DNA of 64,000 nt from Glaciecola sp047637355. Lineage in GTDB: Bacteria; Pseudomonadota; Gammaproteobacteria; Enterobacterales; Alteromonadaceae. A program made the position numbers and the translations under genes. Below, one piece after another: positions 8,382 through 17,863 of the stretch (positions are counted from its first letter, which is position 1; every line of letters begins with the position of its first letter). Location of the stretch: assembly GCA_047637355.1 (NCBI GenBank), contig JBLIKA010000003.1:32072-96071 (forward strand), written 5' to 3'. The notes below the pieces were generated by a model. That model made no database searches, was not told the DNA's origin, and saw nothing but the letters and a program-made list of their open reading frames with translations.

Positions 8382-8978
8382 GTGGACATTCAGCGTGGTC
8401 AATTGTTGCAGTCTGCAGCTATCGCGGAGCTGATATTCGCCTCTGAGCCTACATTACTTAGTTTTTTATTCGGTGGCGAGATTCAATCTAAAGCCTATTT
8501 AACGCAAGCTTGCAAACAACCCCATGGCCAGTTTAGTGCTAACTATCACTGGGTTGCATCGCAAAAAAATAGCCAAGTAAAAGGGATATGTGCCTCATGG
8601 CTGTGCGTTATGCCGACTGCATTTCAACAAGGTACGATTTCTTCTTTAATAGCGTTTCTAGAGCCACACCAAATCATTCATCTTCTTGCCTACAAAGAAG
8701 CCGTTGACCAATGCTTTCCTCCGCCAACGCCTTATCAAATTTGTATTGGCCATGTGTCGATTGCATCAAGTAGTTGGCGCAAAGGTGTCGCTAGCGAGCT
8801 TATTTCGCATGTTATACAGGATGCGAGGGAAAATAAGAAGCGTGAGCTTATACTAGATGTTGATATAGTTAACAATGATGCGGTTCAGTGCTACTTGAAG
8901 GCGGGTTTCGTTGAAATAAAGCAAACCAGATTCGAAGCAACGCAACAAACATTCGCTCGAATGCTATTGCGTATTTAG
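8382..8978 (+). CDS. GNAT-like N-acetyltransferase
   Basis: A 198-aa protein starting at a GTG with AAGGAG 8 bases upstream. Its C-terminal half has the GNAT pattern: a strand (ICIGHVSIASS), a weak acyl-CoA loop (SWRKGVASELISHVIQDA) and a late NNDAVQCYLKAGFVE motif typical of the superfamily. The substrate is unknown. Tight spacing after sco1 suggests read-through from the oxidase unit, but a role in respiration is not implied. Confidence 0.7.
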   Translation: MDIQRGQLLQSAAIAELIFASEPTLLSFLFGGEIQSKAYLTQACKQPHGQFSANYHWVASQKNSQVKGICASWLCVMPTAFQQGTISSLIAFLEPHQIIHLLAYKEAVDQCFPPPTPYQICIGHVSIASSSWRKGVASELISHVIQDARENKKRELILDVDIVNNDAVQCYLKAGFVEIKQTRFEATQQTFARMLLRI

Positions 8979-9011
8979 TGACATACCTCCGCGCATCATA
9001 TTACTACCGGT

Positions 9012-10208
9012 TTAATCAAGATACGTCCCATCAGGTTTGGGGGTAAAAAATGGAATTGAATACCAATAAAATCTATCGCTTTCTTTCACACTTGGGGCTG
9101 TGCAATTTACTCTCGCTCGGCCAGAGTTGAATGGGCTCTTGATATTGATACTAAACCCTTTTGCAGTTTGTGTTATTGGCAATGAATCTGCACCAAAAAA
9201 ACAGCCAATGCGATTAAATCTAATATCATCTAATAAAACATCAATCTGCACTTCACCAATGATCTCTTCTACTCCCATTACATAACGATGTGGCCTTACT
9301 GCAGTCACTGGCATTGCCAAACTGTTGATTTTGGTACGCAATGTATCAAGGTTGGCGTAACGTCCTGCCGCTGGATAACGAGGTAGCGATTGCATATCAC
9401 TGAATATGCCTACGCCACCGGAATGTTGCCCTAAACCTATATAGCCCATTTCTTTTAACATCGCTTTGAGGCTGAGGTCGAACTCGCCAAAAGGATATGC
9501 TAGCCATTTTTTTGAATAACCCAGTTGTGTGCTCAATGTCTCTTCTGCCATATTAATATTTTGCTTGACCCGCGCCAACCAATTTACCTTGTGTTCATTT
9601 GGGTATCTGTCGAGTAGATGCAAGTGATCAAGCGTATGATTTGCAAAAGTGACACCCTCTTTACTCATGCTTTTTACCTCTTTCCAGGATAATTGAGAAT
9701 TCAAAAAGTCGATCTGAGCAGGATTAATAAAAATGGTATATTCAAACCCATACTTCCTCATGATTGGGTGTCCGTTCTCCAATATATTTTTAAAGCCATC
9801 ATCAAATGTAATAACCACTGCACGCTCAGGAAGTGAGGTAATGTTATTGAACCCATCCAATGCGGCTTCTAATGAAATAACATTATGATACTCGGCCAAG
9901 TAAGCCATATGCTTCTCAAACTCCTCTGGCGAGACTGACGTGCTTCTTGGCGTCTGCGTACTGACATGATGATACATTAGTATAACGAAGCTATTTTGAG
10001 TGCTGCGTTCTTTAAGGTTAACCTCTTTTGTAGTGATAAGGCCTTGCTTTCCTTGTGCTAAGACTGCAAATGATTTCTTCGATTCCTCGATAACTGGCTC
10101 TGGCATGTTTATTTGAGAGGCATAAGTTGAAAAGCCAAGGCCCAGAATAATAATTGCCCCAAGCGCTACTTGCGGCGTTTTGTATTTGCTCAAAAAAGCG
10201 TTAATCAT
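9012..10208 (-). CDS. Polysaccharide deacetylase (NodB domain), membrane-anchored
   Basis: A 398-aa exported protein of carbohydrate esterase family 4. An N-terminal hydrophobic helix (about 14-30) may anchor it. The catalytic motifs are ITFDDGF (Asp-Asp) and FANHTLDHLH (metal-binding His pair). VILMYHHVS before the NodB motif and WLAYPFGEFD later are typical of PgaB/IcaB-like proteins. It probably removes acetyl groups from an exported N-acetylated glycan, but no biosynthesis genes are adjacent. A GGAG site lies 8 bases before the ATG. A C-terminal domain of about 130 residues is unassigned. Confidence 0.85.
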   Translation of the reverse strand: MINAFLSKYKTPQVALGAIIILGLGFSTYASQINMPEPVIEESKKSFAVLAQGKQGLITTKEVNLKERSTQNSFVILMYHHVSTQTPRSTSVSPEEFEKHMAYLAEYHNVISLEAALDGFNNITSLPERAVVITFDDGFKNILENGHPIMRKYGFEYTIFINPAQIDFLNSQLSWKEVKSMSKEGVTFANHTLDHLHLLDRYPNEHKVNWLARVKQNINMAEETLSTQLGYSKKWLAYPFGEFDLSLKAMLKEMGYIGLGQHSGGVGIFSDMQSLPRYPAAGRYANLDTLRTKINSLAMPVTAVRPHRYVMGVEEIIGEVQIDVLLDDIRFNRIGCFFGADSLPITQTAKGFSINIKSPFNSGRARVNCTAPSVKESDRFYWYSIPFFTPKPDGTYLD

Positions 10209-10286
10209 TGCTCGCTCCGGTTAATGGCGTTAGTCTTATATACTATCCTGAAATCATTAAGCATATCGTAAAAGGTAACTAAAAGC

Positions 10287-11648
10287 ATGGTGCAACAAAC
10301 AGAGTACAGCGGACGGAAACCGCATGTTTGGCACTTGTTTTTCTTAGCTATCCCTCTCATTTTGGCAAATATTACGACACCCTTATTGGGGTTGGTCGAC
10401 ACTGCTATTTTAGGCCATATGGATGCGACGCACTATCTGGCAGGAGCATCTATAGGTACCCTCATTTTAACCCAACTGTATTGGATTTGCGGTTTTTTAA
10501 AGATGTCTACCACTGGGTTAAGTGCTCAAGCAGGTCGCAGTAATGTTGAAGTTCTGCAGCAAGAAAGGCGTACAAAAGTACTTGTGCAAGGTGTCTCCTT
10601 TGGAATAGTGCTGGGTTTATTTTTTATATTACTACAATCGCCCATTTTGAATGCCGGTTTGTATTTTGCACAATCCTCACAACTGCTATCCGAAAGCACA
10701 CAAGCCTACTTTAATGTTCGAATATGGGGTGCGCCAGCAGCTCTTGCCAACATGGCCTTAGTAGGGTGGTTAATCGGTCAGCAAAAAACTAAAACAGTGT
10801 TAGTACTTCAGCTAGCGGTTAATGTTATCAACATTATCTTTAGTCTTTTGTTTGTCTTTGTATTTGATTGGGGTGTTAAGGGGGTTGCCGCGGCAACCGT
10901 TATGGCTGAATATGCACTTCTGGGGTTCTCTCTGTTGGCGACTAAGAGCCTAATTAATCTAACGTTATTCAAATCGAGTTGGTTAAAATGGCTCTCACTG
11001 AAGCCTTTATTGACTCTTAATTCTGATATCTTATTGCGCAACTTGGCGTTGCAACTCACTCTGGCATTCATTGTTTTTAAAGGCGCGGCCATGGGAGCAC
11101 AAGTTGCAGCAACTAACGCAATATTAATGCAGTTTTTCGCGCTGATCGCTCTCGGGTTGGATGGTGTTGCGAATGCAGTTGAAGCCCTAGTTGGCGAAGA
11201 AAAAGGCAAAAAAAATCAAACTGCCTTGGCGTATCATGTCAAAGTCGGCTTGCTCTGGTCTAGCCTGTTTGCGGTCGTGTATGCGTTTGTTTTTTGGCAA
11301 TTTGGTAGCCAAATTATTCAGTTACTGACCAACCAAACTGCTTTGCAAAACGAAGCATCAAACTATCTAGGTCTCATGATCCTGTTGCCGCTTGTTGCGC
11401 ACTGGTGTTTTCTATTTGACGGCGTATTCGTGGGGTTAAGCAAGGGTAAAGCAATGCGCGACTCCATGATACTTAGCGCTGTATTTGGGTTTTTCTTAAC
11501 TTGGTGGTTTGTTGTCGACATGGGCAATGCTGGTCTGTGGGTCGCACTACTCAGCTTTCTTGCATTTAGAGGCGCTATTTTAGGTGCTTGGTATGTATTT
11601 TTGATGAACAAACCACAACAGCGTATTTTTAATAATGATGTTGGTTAA
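10287..11648 (+). CDS. MATE family efflux transporter, DinF type
   Basis: A 453-aa, twelve-helix exporter of the MATE superfamily. The segment ANITTPLLGLVDTAILGH followed by GFLKMSTTGLSAQA matches the DinF branch as I know it from E. coli. MATE proteins export cationic compounds using Na+ or H+ gradients; DinF relatives are linked to oxidative stress and SOS. No LexA-type box (CTG-N10-CAG) is visible upstream, so SOS control is not supported. It is divergent from the deacetylase gene with 78 bases between the starts. Confidence 0.9.
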   Translation: MVQQTEYSGRKPHVWHLFFLAIPLILANITTPLLGLVDTAILGHMDATHYLAGASIGTLILTQLYWICGFLKMSTTGLSAQAGRSNVEVLQQERRTKVLVQGVSFGIVLGLFFILLQSPILNAGLYFAQSSQLLSESTQAYFNVRIWGAPAALANMALVGWLIGQQKTKTVLVLQLAVNVINIIFSLLFVFVFDWGVKGVAAATVMAEYALLGFSLLATKSLINLTLFKSSWLKWLSLKPLLTLNSDILLRNLALQLTLAFIVFKGAAMGAQVAATNAILMQFFALIALGLDGVANAVEALVGEEKGKKNQTALAYHVKVGLLWSSLFAVVYAFVFWQFGSQIIQLLTNQTALQNEASNYLGLMILLPLVAHWCFLFDGVFVGLSKGKAMRDSMILSAVFGFFLTWWFVVDMGNAGLWVALLSFLAFRGAILGAWYVFLMNKPQQRIFNNDVG

Positions 11649-12082
11649 TATGTTTTAGCTCAAAAGCACATATCGGTGCAAATTAATGTTTGAAACTCAA
11701 AAAACCATTTCAAACGCGTTTTTGAGCAGGTTTGCATTTGAAGCCGCCTCTCGAGCCAATTCACCGAATAGGGGCTTACTGCTATTACCGCCAGTTCAAT
11801 CAACCTTGCTAATCACCCCATCAGGCTGGCCTTCGTTATAAGCAGTTGCATTGCAAACTTTAATATGATTGCACCAACCTGCTATGTGCAATGGCGTTTT
11901 CTGGCGCCCCCATTGCTAGTGGGGAACTAATTACTAGCTTAATTAGTCTGATTAACGCTAATATTAATTTCAATTAGCTAGCACTTTACATTAATGTGTC
12001 TAGTCGATATATTTTTTTGATCTTAGCTTGCGATTCCCAAAAACAATTTTAGGCTAGTCACTAACCCCTGTAAGGATACATA
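11649..12082. other. Intergenic region with dyads upstream of the GlyGly-CTERM lipoprotein
   Basis: There is no supportable ORF. Two dyads stand out: CCCCA/TGGGG (11908-11912, 11920-11924) with a 7-base loop, and a perfect CTAATTA/TAATTAG pair (11927-11933, 11940-11946). An AT-rich stretch follows. The second dyad could be an operator for the downstream lipoprotein gene. Confidence 0.5.
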
Positions 12083-12907
12083 ATGAGACTTAAATTAACG
12101 ATAGTAGTTGTTAGCCTGCTTGCCTTAAGTGCATGTAGCTCACTGTTTAATCCCAATGGTAATAAAAAGACAGTATCCAGCAGCCTTATGGATTTCTTAT
12201 ATCCAAACGAAGACAGTCGCACCGAGCATTCCGCTGAAATCCCCGTTCTTTCATTACCGGTTAAGGTGGGACTCGCTTTTGTTCCTTCAAAAAATTGGGC
12301 GCAAAATGGTATCAATAGAGCCAGCCAAGTCGAATTACTTGAGAAAGTAAAACAAGCATTCTTGCAATATGACTACATTGATAAAATTGAAATTATTCCA
12401 AGCGACTATTTACAGGGGGGAGAAGGCTTTACCACCCTAGAACAAGTGTCTCGACTTTATGATGTAGACGTTGTGGCGCTTGTTTCATATGACCAAGTCA
12501 CTCAGTCTCTGGAAAAGAAAGGTGCATTACTATATTGGACTATTGTTGGCATGTACCTGATACCGGCAAATGATAACTCGGTTCAAACCTTCGTGGATAC
12601 TGCGGTTTTTGATGTAAAAAGCCGAAAAATGTTATTCAGAGCTCCAGGCATCAATAAACTATCAGAAAGCTCCACCGCTATTAAAATCGACGCTGTATTA
12701 GCAGAAAAATCGATGGAAGGGTATACACTAGCCGTAGCCGACATGAGTAAAAATCTTGATACCGAGCTAGCAAATTTTAGAACTCGAGTGAAAGAGGATA
12801 AAGTCGCAAAGGTTGAACGCCGGGACGGTTACAGTGGTGGAAGTGTAATGTGGTTGACTTTACTAGCGTTGGGGGCGTCGATAGCGCTGAGACGACAAAG
12901 TAGGTGA
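12083..12907 (+). CDS. Rhombotarget lipoprotein (GlyGly-CTERM)
   Basis: A 274-aa lipoprotein. The N terminus is a lipoprotein signal with lipobox SAC (LLALSACSS, Cys about 18). The C terminus has the GlyGly-CTERM sorting pattern: SGGS, a hydrophobic helix (VMWLTLLALGASIAL) and a basic RRQSR tail. Proteins of this form are known as rhombotarget lipoproteins and are processed by rhombosortase, a rhomboid-family enzyme. No rhombosortase is adjacent here; a rhomboid gene lies about 19 kb away. The role of the mature protein is unknown. AAGGA lies 7 bases before the ATG. Confidence 0.85.
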   Translation: MRLKLTIVVVSLLALSACSSLFNPNGNKKTVSSSLMDFLYPNEDSRTEHSAEIPVLSLPVKVGLAFVPSKNWAQNGINRASQVELLEKVKQAFLQYDYIDKIEIIPSDYLQGGEGFTTLEQVSRLYDVDVVALVSYDQVTQSLEKKGALLYWTIVGMYLIPANDNSVQTFVDTAVFDVKSRKMLFRAPGINKLSESSTAIKIDAVLAEKSMEGYTLAVADMSKNLDTELANFRTRVKEDKVAKVERRDGYSGGSVMWLTLLALGASIALRRQSR

Positions 12908-13017
12908 GGTATAATTAGTAAATTCATAGTCACTAAGCACTAGGAATTTGTTCATAATGGCCATATCGTTAGTTGAAGTGGCCACTTGTTTTATTTCCGA
13001 GTGATTTTGTTAGGATT

Positions 13018-13302
13018 TTATTGCTTATTTCGCAATCCAGTTTTACTCGGCAACAGTCTGCAAATAAGTATTTGTAAATAACCAACAACTGAGATAATCG
13101 TTCCGCAGAATAGGAACACTAACGCGATAATTTTTGATGGGTCACTGTAGCTATGCACAGCAGCGTCTGAAAGGCCGAAGTAGGCCAACGCTAAGTCTGA
13201 ATACCACAAAGCAACACCGACCATAAAAATGGCAAAACCTTTTATGAAGCGCTGCCAATGTCGAAGCGGTTCGTGGGTTATTTTATCTATCCAACTATTC
13301 AT
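13018..13302 (-). CDS. Small membrane protein, unknown function
   Basis: A 94-aa protein with two predicted membrane helices (about 24-46 and 59-84), an amphipathic basic N terminus (HEPLRHWQRFIKG) and a basic C-terminal tail. I do not recognise the family. It is convergent with the rhombotarget lipoprotein and precedes nfuA on the opposite side. Composition and hydrophobic pattern support a real gene; the ribosome site (GAGG, 11 bases off) is weak. Confidence 0.6.
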   Translation of the reverse strand: MNSWIDKITHEPLRHWQRFIKGFAIFMVGVALWYSDLALAYFGLSDAAVHSYSDPSKIIALVFLFCGTIISVVGYLQILICRLLPSKTGLRNKQ

Positions 13303-13396
13303 TTAGCATGCGCCTCACTCTCCTATAAGCAACAACTTCACTAACCATAGCAGATTAATGAAGTCTTTTGCGTATAGCTACTAATATCTATTATGA

Positions 13397-13975
13397 TTAG
13401 TAGTAAGAATGCTCACCCGCTTCATGTTCAGTAGCGTCTTTCACAGCCAATATTTCACCTTCAAACTCAACTAACATCTGCTTTTCAATACCGTTCTTTA
13501 ATGTCACGTCGACCTGAGAGCAACCATTGCAGCCACCGCCAAATTGCAAGACAGCAGTCTTGTTTTCAGTTATTTCAATCAAAACTACTTTCCCGCCGTG
13601 ACTTGCAAGACCGGGATTAACATCTGTTTCGATCATATAATTAACGCGTTCAACCAAGCTTGCATCATCACTTAACTTCTTGGCTTTCGCATTTGGTGCT
13701 TTAAGCGTTAACTGTGAGCCCATTTGGTCGGTAACAAAATCAATTTCTGCTTCTTCCAAATATGGTGCACTTTCTTTATCAACAACAGCATTAAAGCCAT
13801 TAAACGGAAGCGTAACATCTGTTTCTTCTACGGCATCTGCCGGGCAATATGACACGCCACATTCAGCTGTTGAGGTACCTGGATTTACCACAAATACTCG
13901 AATGTTTGTGCCTTCACCTTGTTGCGATAAAAGTTTACCAAAGTGAGTTTGTGCTGATTCCGATATATTGATCAT
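13397..13975 (-). CDS. nfuA: Fe-S biogenesis protein NfuA
   Basis: A 192-aa protein that receives and delivers Fe-S clusters, especially under oxidative stress or iron limitation. The first half is a degenerate A-type scaffold domain (MINISESAQTHFGKLL). The second is a Nfu domain with the cluster-binding C149 and C152 in GGGCNGCSQVDVTL. A strong GGGGAGG site precedes the ATG. In many gammaproteobacteria nfuA follows comF/gntX and bioH; here an M14 peptidase gene separates it from comF. Confidence 0.95.
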   Translation of the reverse strand: MINISESAQTHFGKLLSQQGEGTNIRVFVVNPGTSTAECGVSYCPADAVEETDVTLPFNGFNAVVDKESAPYLEEAEIDFVTDQMGSQLTLKAPNAKAKKLSDDASLVERVNYMIETDVNPGLASHGGKVVLIEITENKTAVLQFGGGCNGCSQVDVTLKNGIEKQMLVEFEGEILAVKDATEHEAGEHSYY

Positions 13976-14283
13976 AATGACCTCCCCAAGTGAAATTAAT
14001 TTATGACCACCATAATAGCAAAATTACCTGAGTAAAACAGTCGGGTATTAGTATTTTTACAACTATTTTATAAAAAATCGGTTTATCGATTAACAAATAG
14101 TGAGGTTTTAAGGATTGGAGTTGGTTTTTAATGGTAACAATTGGTTGTTAAGGTTGCTATTAAGGTTTTAAATATAAGTGTAGGCTTTTAAGTATTGCGA
14201 TATAGGGTAAGATGCGTACGCCTTGAATCTTCAATGCGCCCTTGTCATAAGAATAAAATAAGACAGCACATAAAGGAATCTAT
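13976..14283. other. Divergent promoter region between nfuA and the M14 peptidase
   Basis: About 300 AT-rich bases. Between 14100 and 14200 short imperfect direct repeats built around GGTTTTTAA or TTAAGG recur several times. No IscR- or Fur-type site can be named with confidence. AAGGA lies 7 bases before the M14 start. Confidence 0.4.
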
Positions 14284-16875
14284 ATGTTTAATCCGCAATA
14301 TTTTATAAGTCGATGCTCATTGGCAACAATTTCTCTAATGTTTTGCATGTTGTTTGCGGCTCCTAGTTTCGCAAAAGATAGCGACCTTGATTACCTTCCC
14401 AAGGATCAAAATTACGACAGTAGTATACCATTACCTGCCGACGTTCTTGGCTACCCAGTAGGCACTTGGCATGTGCGCCATGACCAACTAGTTAATTATA
14501 TGTATGCATTAGCTGAAGCATCTGACAGGGTCACAATCAAGGAGATTGGCCGCACTCACGAGCATCGTCCTTTGTTATTGCTAACCATTACGAGTCCGTC
14601 CAATCATTCGAATATTGATCAGCTGCGTACAGAACATGTGGCTAGAATTGATGCTGGCAAATCAGCTCCTGCTGACGCTCCTTTAATCATAAATATGGGT
14701 TATAGCGTACATGGCAATGAACCGTCGGGTGCCAATGCGTCAATGTTGGTGGCATACCACCTTGCTGCATCGAACGGACCTGAGGTTCAGAATCTGTTAA
14801 ATGCAAATATTATTTTACTCGACCCGTCGTTAAATCCAGATGGCTTGTCTCGTTTCGCACAATGGGCTAACTCACACAAAGGTAATACCTTAGTGAGCGA
14901 CAAATTGCACAGAGAACATAGAGAGCACTGGCCATCAGGCAGAACAAACCATTACTGGTTTGACTTAAACCGTGATTGGTTATTACTTACTCACCCAGAG
15001 AGTCGCGCACGTATTGCTGAATTTCATCAATGGCGCCCGCATGTATTGACCGATTTCCATGAAATGGGAACTGACAGTACTTACTTTTTTCAACCCGGTA
15101 TTTCTTCTCGTAAAAACCCTTGGACGCCCGACACAAATGTAACGTTAACAGCCGCTTTAGGCGACTTCCACGCGCAAGCATTAGACGATCAAAAACAGCT
15201 CTATTTCACCCAAGAAAGCTTTGATGATTTTTACTATGGAAAAGGCTCTACCTATCCAGATGCGCATGGCAGCATTGGTATTTTGTTTGAGCAGGCAAGC
15301 AGCCGCGGCCATCTGCAGGATTCTATTAATGGTATATTAAGCTTCCCTGATACGATTCAGAATCAAGTCACAACATCGTTGTCGACGTTTGCAGGCTCAA
15401 TGGCCAACAAGAGTGCGATTTTTGCTTATCAAAAGCAGTTTTATATAGATACGAAAAAATTGATCAAAGATGACAACATCAATGCTTTTGTTATTCAGGG
15501 TAACTTAGACCAAAGCAGATTTGAACGCGTTCAAGAAATTCTGTCTTCTCATCAAATCGAATTCTCTTTCGTGGCAAAAAACGCGAAGGTCGACGGTTTG
15601 GAATTACAAGCAAGTAATGCGCTAGTTGTGCCTGTTGACCAAGCTCAATATCGTCTCATTCGCTCATTGTTTTCTGAACGCCAGCGTTTTACGGATAACA
15701 CTTTTTATGACGTTTCAAATTGGAATTTACCTTTAGCGTTTAATCTGAATTATTCTTCGCTTAGCAAATCAGAGATGCGTAAATTGTCTACAGAAAAGTC
15801 GACGGAACGCAAAATTGCACAAACAACGCTTACCGCAAATGTGTACGCATATGCCTTCGAGTGGCACGATTATAAAGCGCCGGCGCTGTTGCAGTATTTG
15901 TTAAGCAATGAGGTTCAAGTAAGAGTGGCTGGTGCTGATTTTACCGCTCAAGTTGCCGCTACGGGATCAACAACGTCGAGAGATTTCGCCAAAGGCGCAA
16001 TTGTCATTCCAATGGCCCTGCAACAGCCAACTAACTTGCTTGATATATTGTCGACACAAGCGCAAAAGCTCAACATTAATTTATATAATGTTGCTTCAGG
16101 ACTAACATCAAAAGGGATCGACTTAGGCAGCAGGCAATTCGCTCCTGTCGCCTTGCCAAAAGTATTATTAATTGGCGGGAAGGGGACGTCGCAATATGAA
16201 GTCGGCGAAATTTGGCATTATTTTGATACTCGGTTAGGTTTACCAGCAACCTTATTGGATCTGTCTGATTTGAACGATAGAGATATTTCTGAGTATACGC
16301 ATATTGTGTTTGCTTCTGGTACTTACACCTCGGTCAATGACGACACTGCCGCTGGTATAAAAGAGTGGGTGAAAAAAGGCGGTATCCTGATTGGTCAAAA
16401 ATCAGCAGTACGTTGGTTCAGTACAAAAAAATGGATTGATAATGAGGTTATAGCAAACAGTAAAGTAGACGAGGCGTTCAGTACTGAGGGACTTGGTTAT
16501 GGTGACAAAGACGCGCTGGCCGCTAAAAAACTGATCGCGGGTTCGGTTTACCGTGCTGACGTTGATCTTAGTCATCCGCTTATGTTTGGTTATGAAGATA
16601 ATGATTTACCTCTATTTAAAACCACAAATATGGTAATGAAACCATCAAATGACCCTTTCAATGAAGTTGCTACTTATCAAGGAAAGCCACTCGTAGCCGG
16701 ATACACTGCTGATGAGCTACAAAAGCTAATTGGCAAAACATCCGCAATTGTTGCTAAGCCTGTTGGTAAAGGAGTTGTAATAGGCTTCGTTGACAACATT
16801 CACTTCCGTGGCTACTGGGACGGTACCAGCAAATTAATGGCAAACAGCTTGTACATGTCACCATTAATTAAATAA
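14284..16875 (+). CDS. Exported M14-family zinc carboxypeptidase
   Basis: An 863-aa secreted peptidase. A signal peptide (about 1-30, ending FAAPSFA) precedes the M14 domain. Zinc ligands are visible in YSVHGNEPSGANAS (HxxE) and in a later His, probably FHEMGTD. LDPSLNPDGLSRFAQWAN and WFDLNRDWLLL match large peptidases of marine bacteria. The C-terminal third (about 620-860) contains a Rossmann-like segment (PKVLLIGGKGTSQYEVGEIWHYFD) that may be a class-I amidotransferase-like domain, as seen in relatives. It is likely periplasmic and nutritional. It interrupts the usual nfuA/comF neighbourhood. Confidence 0.88.
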   Translation: MFNPQYFISRCSLATISLMFCMLFAAPSFAKDSDLDYLPKDQNYDSSIPLPADVLGYPVGTWHVRHDQLVNYMYALAEASDRVTIKEIGRTHEHRPLLLLTITSPSNHSNIDQLRTEHVARIDAGKSAPADAPLIINMGYSVHGNEPSGANASMLVAYHLAASNGPEVQNLLNANIILLDPSLNPDGLSRFAQWANSHKGNTLVSDKLHREHREHWPSGRTNHYWFDLNRDWLLLTHPESRARIAEFHQWRPHVLTDFHEMGTDSTYFFQPGISSRKNPWTPDTNVTLTAALGDFHAQALDDQKQLYFTQESFDDFYYGKGSTYPDAHGSIGILFEQASSRGHLQDSINGILSFPDTIQNQVTTSLSTFAGSMANKSAIFAYQKQFYIDTKKLIKDDNINAFVIQGNLDQSRFERVQEILSSHQIEFSFVAKNAKVDGLELQASNALVVPVDQAQYRLIRSLFSERQRFTDNTFYDVSNWNLPLAFNLNYSSLSKSEMRKLSTEKSTERKIAQTTLTANVYAYAFEWHDYKAPALLQYLLSNEVQVRVAGADFTAQVAATGSTTSRDFAKGAIVIPMALQQPTNLLDILSTQAQKLNINLYNVASGLTSKGIDLGSRQFAPVALPKVLLIGGKGTSQYEVGEIWHYFDTRLGLPATLLDLSDLNDRDISEYTHIVFASGTYTSVNDDTAAGIKEWVKKGGILIGQKSAVRWFSTKKWIDNEVIANSKVDEAFSTEGLGYGDKDALAAKKLIAGSVYRADVDLSHPLMFGYEDNDLPLFKTTNMVMKPSNDPFNEVATYQGKPLVAGYTADELQKLIGKTSAIVAKPVGKGVVIGFVDNIHFRGYWDGTSKLMANSLYMSPLIK

Positions 16876-16898
16876 ATTATAAAGCTGACAGTGAGCAT

Positions 16899-16947
16899 AA
16901 GCATCCTGGGTACGACATGTTATGTTTCGTAATCAGGATGCTTTTTT
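16899..16947. terminator. Terminator between the M14 gene and comF
   Basis: AAGCATCCTG (16899-16908) pairs with CAGGATGCTT (16934-16943) over a 25-base loop and is followed by a T-run on the + strand. It sits between convergent genes, overlapping the comF stop. Confidence 0.8.
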
Positions 16948-17800
16948 AATTCAATAAGGTAATAGCCATAGCCCATACAGAAATTTTTACCGTGGGATTA
17001 AGTATTTTTATAGCTCGGCAAACGGCATTAATAGTAACGCCGGTGCTAATGACATCGTCTATTATCGCAATATGGCTTACGTTCAAAATCAAGTCACATT
17101 TAAACGCATTTTCGACATTTGTAATGCGCTGTTGTTTATTTAACTCTGTTTGTGCCAAGGTATGTTTAACTCTTTGAACAATGGCTTTGTTAGGGATATG
17201 AGTGGCTTGACTCAACCAATCACACAACAACTGAGCTTGATTATATTGTCGTTGCCAATAACGTTTATTTGATAGAGGTACTGGTACTAGGAGTTGTGGA
17301 ATATCTTTTGCTTTAGCATTATTGCGCGCACAGCCAGATGAGTTGTGTGGTTTTGCCAGAGATAGAGTGAGATTTGTTGGGTCTATACAAGGTGCGAATA
17401 CGAAGCGCATAAACATCATAGCTAATACTCTTGCTGCAATTGGTTTATGAGCAAATTTCATGTTTAAAACTAGTTTGTTTATAGGCCAAACATAATTATC
17501 CATTGCATATAAATGATCATAATTTGGAGTGTCTAAATTTTTTAATACCTGGGGATTGCGTAGCAAATCCTGGGCACCTATAACACTTTGTCCGAAGCCT
17601 CTTTCAACCAATGTATCAATACAATAGTGGCATACCATATGAGCACAATGCTGATGACACAAGTAACAATGTTGATGACTAAATGCTGATTTTATTGGTG
17701 TCTTAAACTGCGCTGCGCAGCAGGCTAAAAATACCTGCATAAAGGCTCTCAGCCGTGTTAGCCTCTTTATCAATATTTTATACGCTCGACTATTTATCAT
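16946..17800 (-). CDS. ComF/GntX-family phosphoribosyltransferase-like protein
   Basis: A 284-aa protein with an N-terminal zinc-finger-like Cys cluster (CYLCHQHC, CHYC) and a C-terminal type-I PRTase fold with IAIIDDVISTGVTINAV. VPVPLSNKRYWQRQYNQAQLL is also typical. In gammaproteobacteria this gene lies beside bioH and has been linked to DNA uptake or use of DNA as a nutrient. Family members are usually 230-245 aa; the Met at residue 21 (17740) has GAGAG upstream and may be the true start. It is divergent from bioH. Confidence 0.88.
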   Translation of the reverse strand: MINSRAYKILIKRLTRLRAFMQVFLACCAAQFKTPIKSAFSHQHCYLCHQHCAHMVCHYCIDTLVERGFGQSVIGAQDLLRNPQVLKNLDTPNYDHLYAMDNYVWPINKLVLNMKFAHKPIAARVLAMMFMRFVFAPCIDPTNLTLSLAKPHNSSGCARNNAKAKDIPQLLVPVPLSNKRYWQRQYNQAQLLCDWLSQATHIPNKAIVQRVKHTLAQTELNKQQRITNVENAFKCDLILNVSHIAIIDDVISTGVTINAVCRAIKILNPTVKISVWAMAITLLN

Positions 17801-17863
17801 TCAAATTACTATCCACATTATCAGCCATACTTTAAAAATTCGTTCTAATGGATAAAGACTAAC

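Noticed and set aside
10209..10286. Possible LexA box before the DinF-type MATE gene
   Set aside because: No CTG-N10-CAG pattern is present; CTGAAATCATTAAGCA lacks the second half.
10205..10402. 65-codon ORF on the - strand
   Set aside because: It lies opposite the start of the MATE gene and across the divergent promoter; its translation has no family features.
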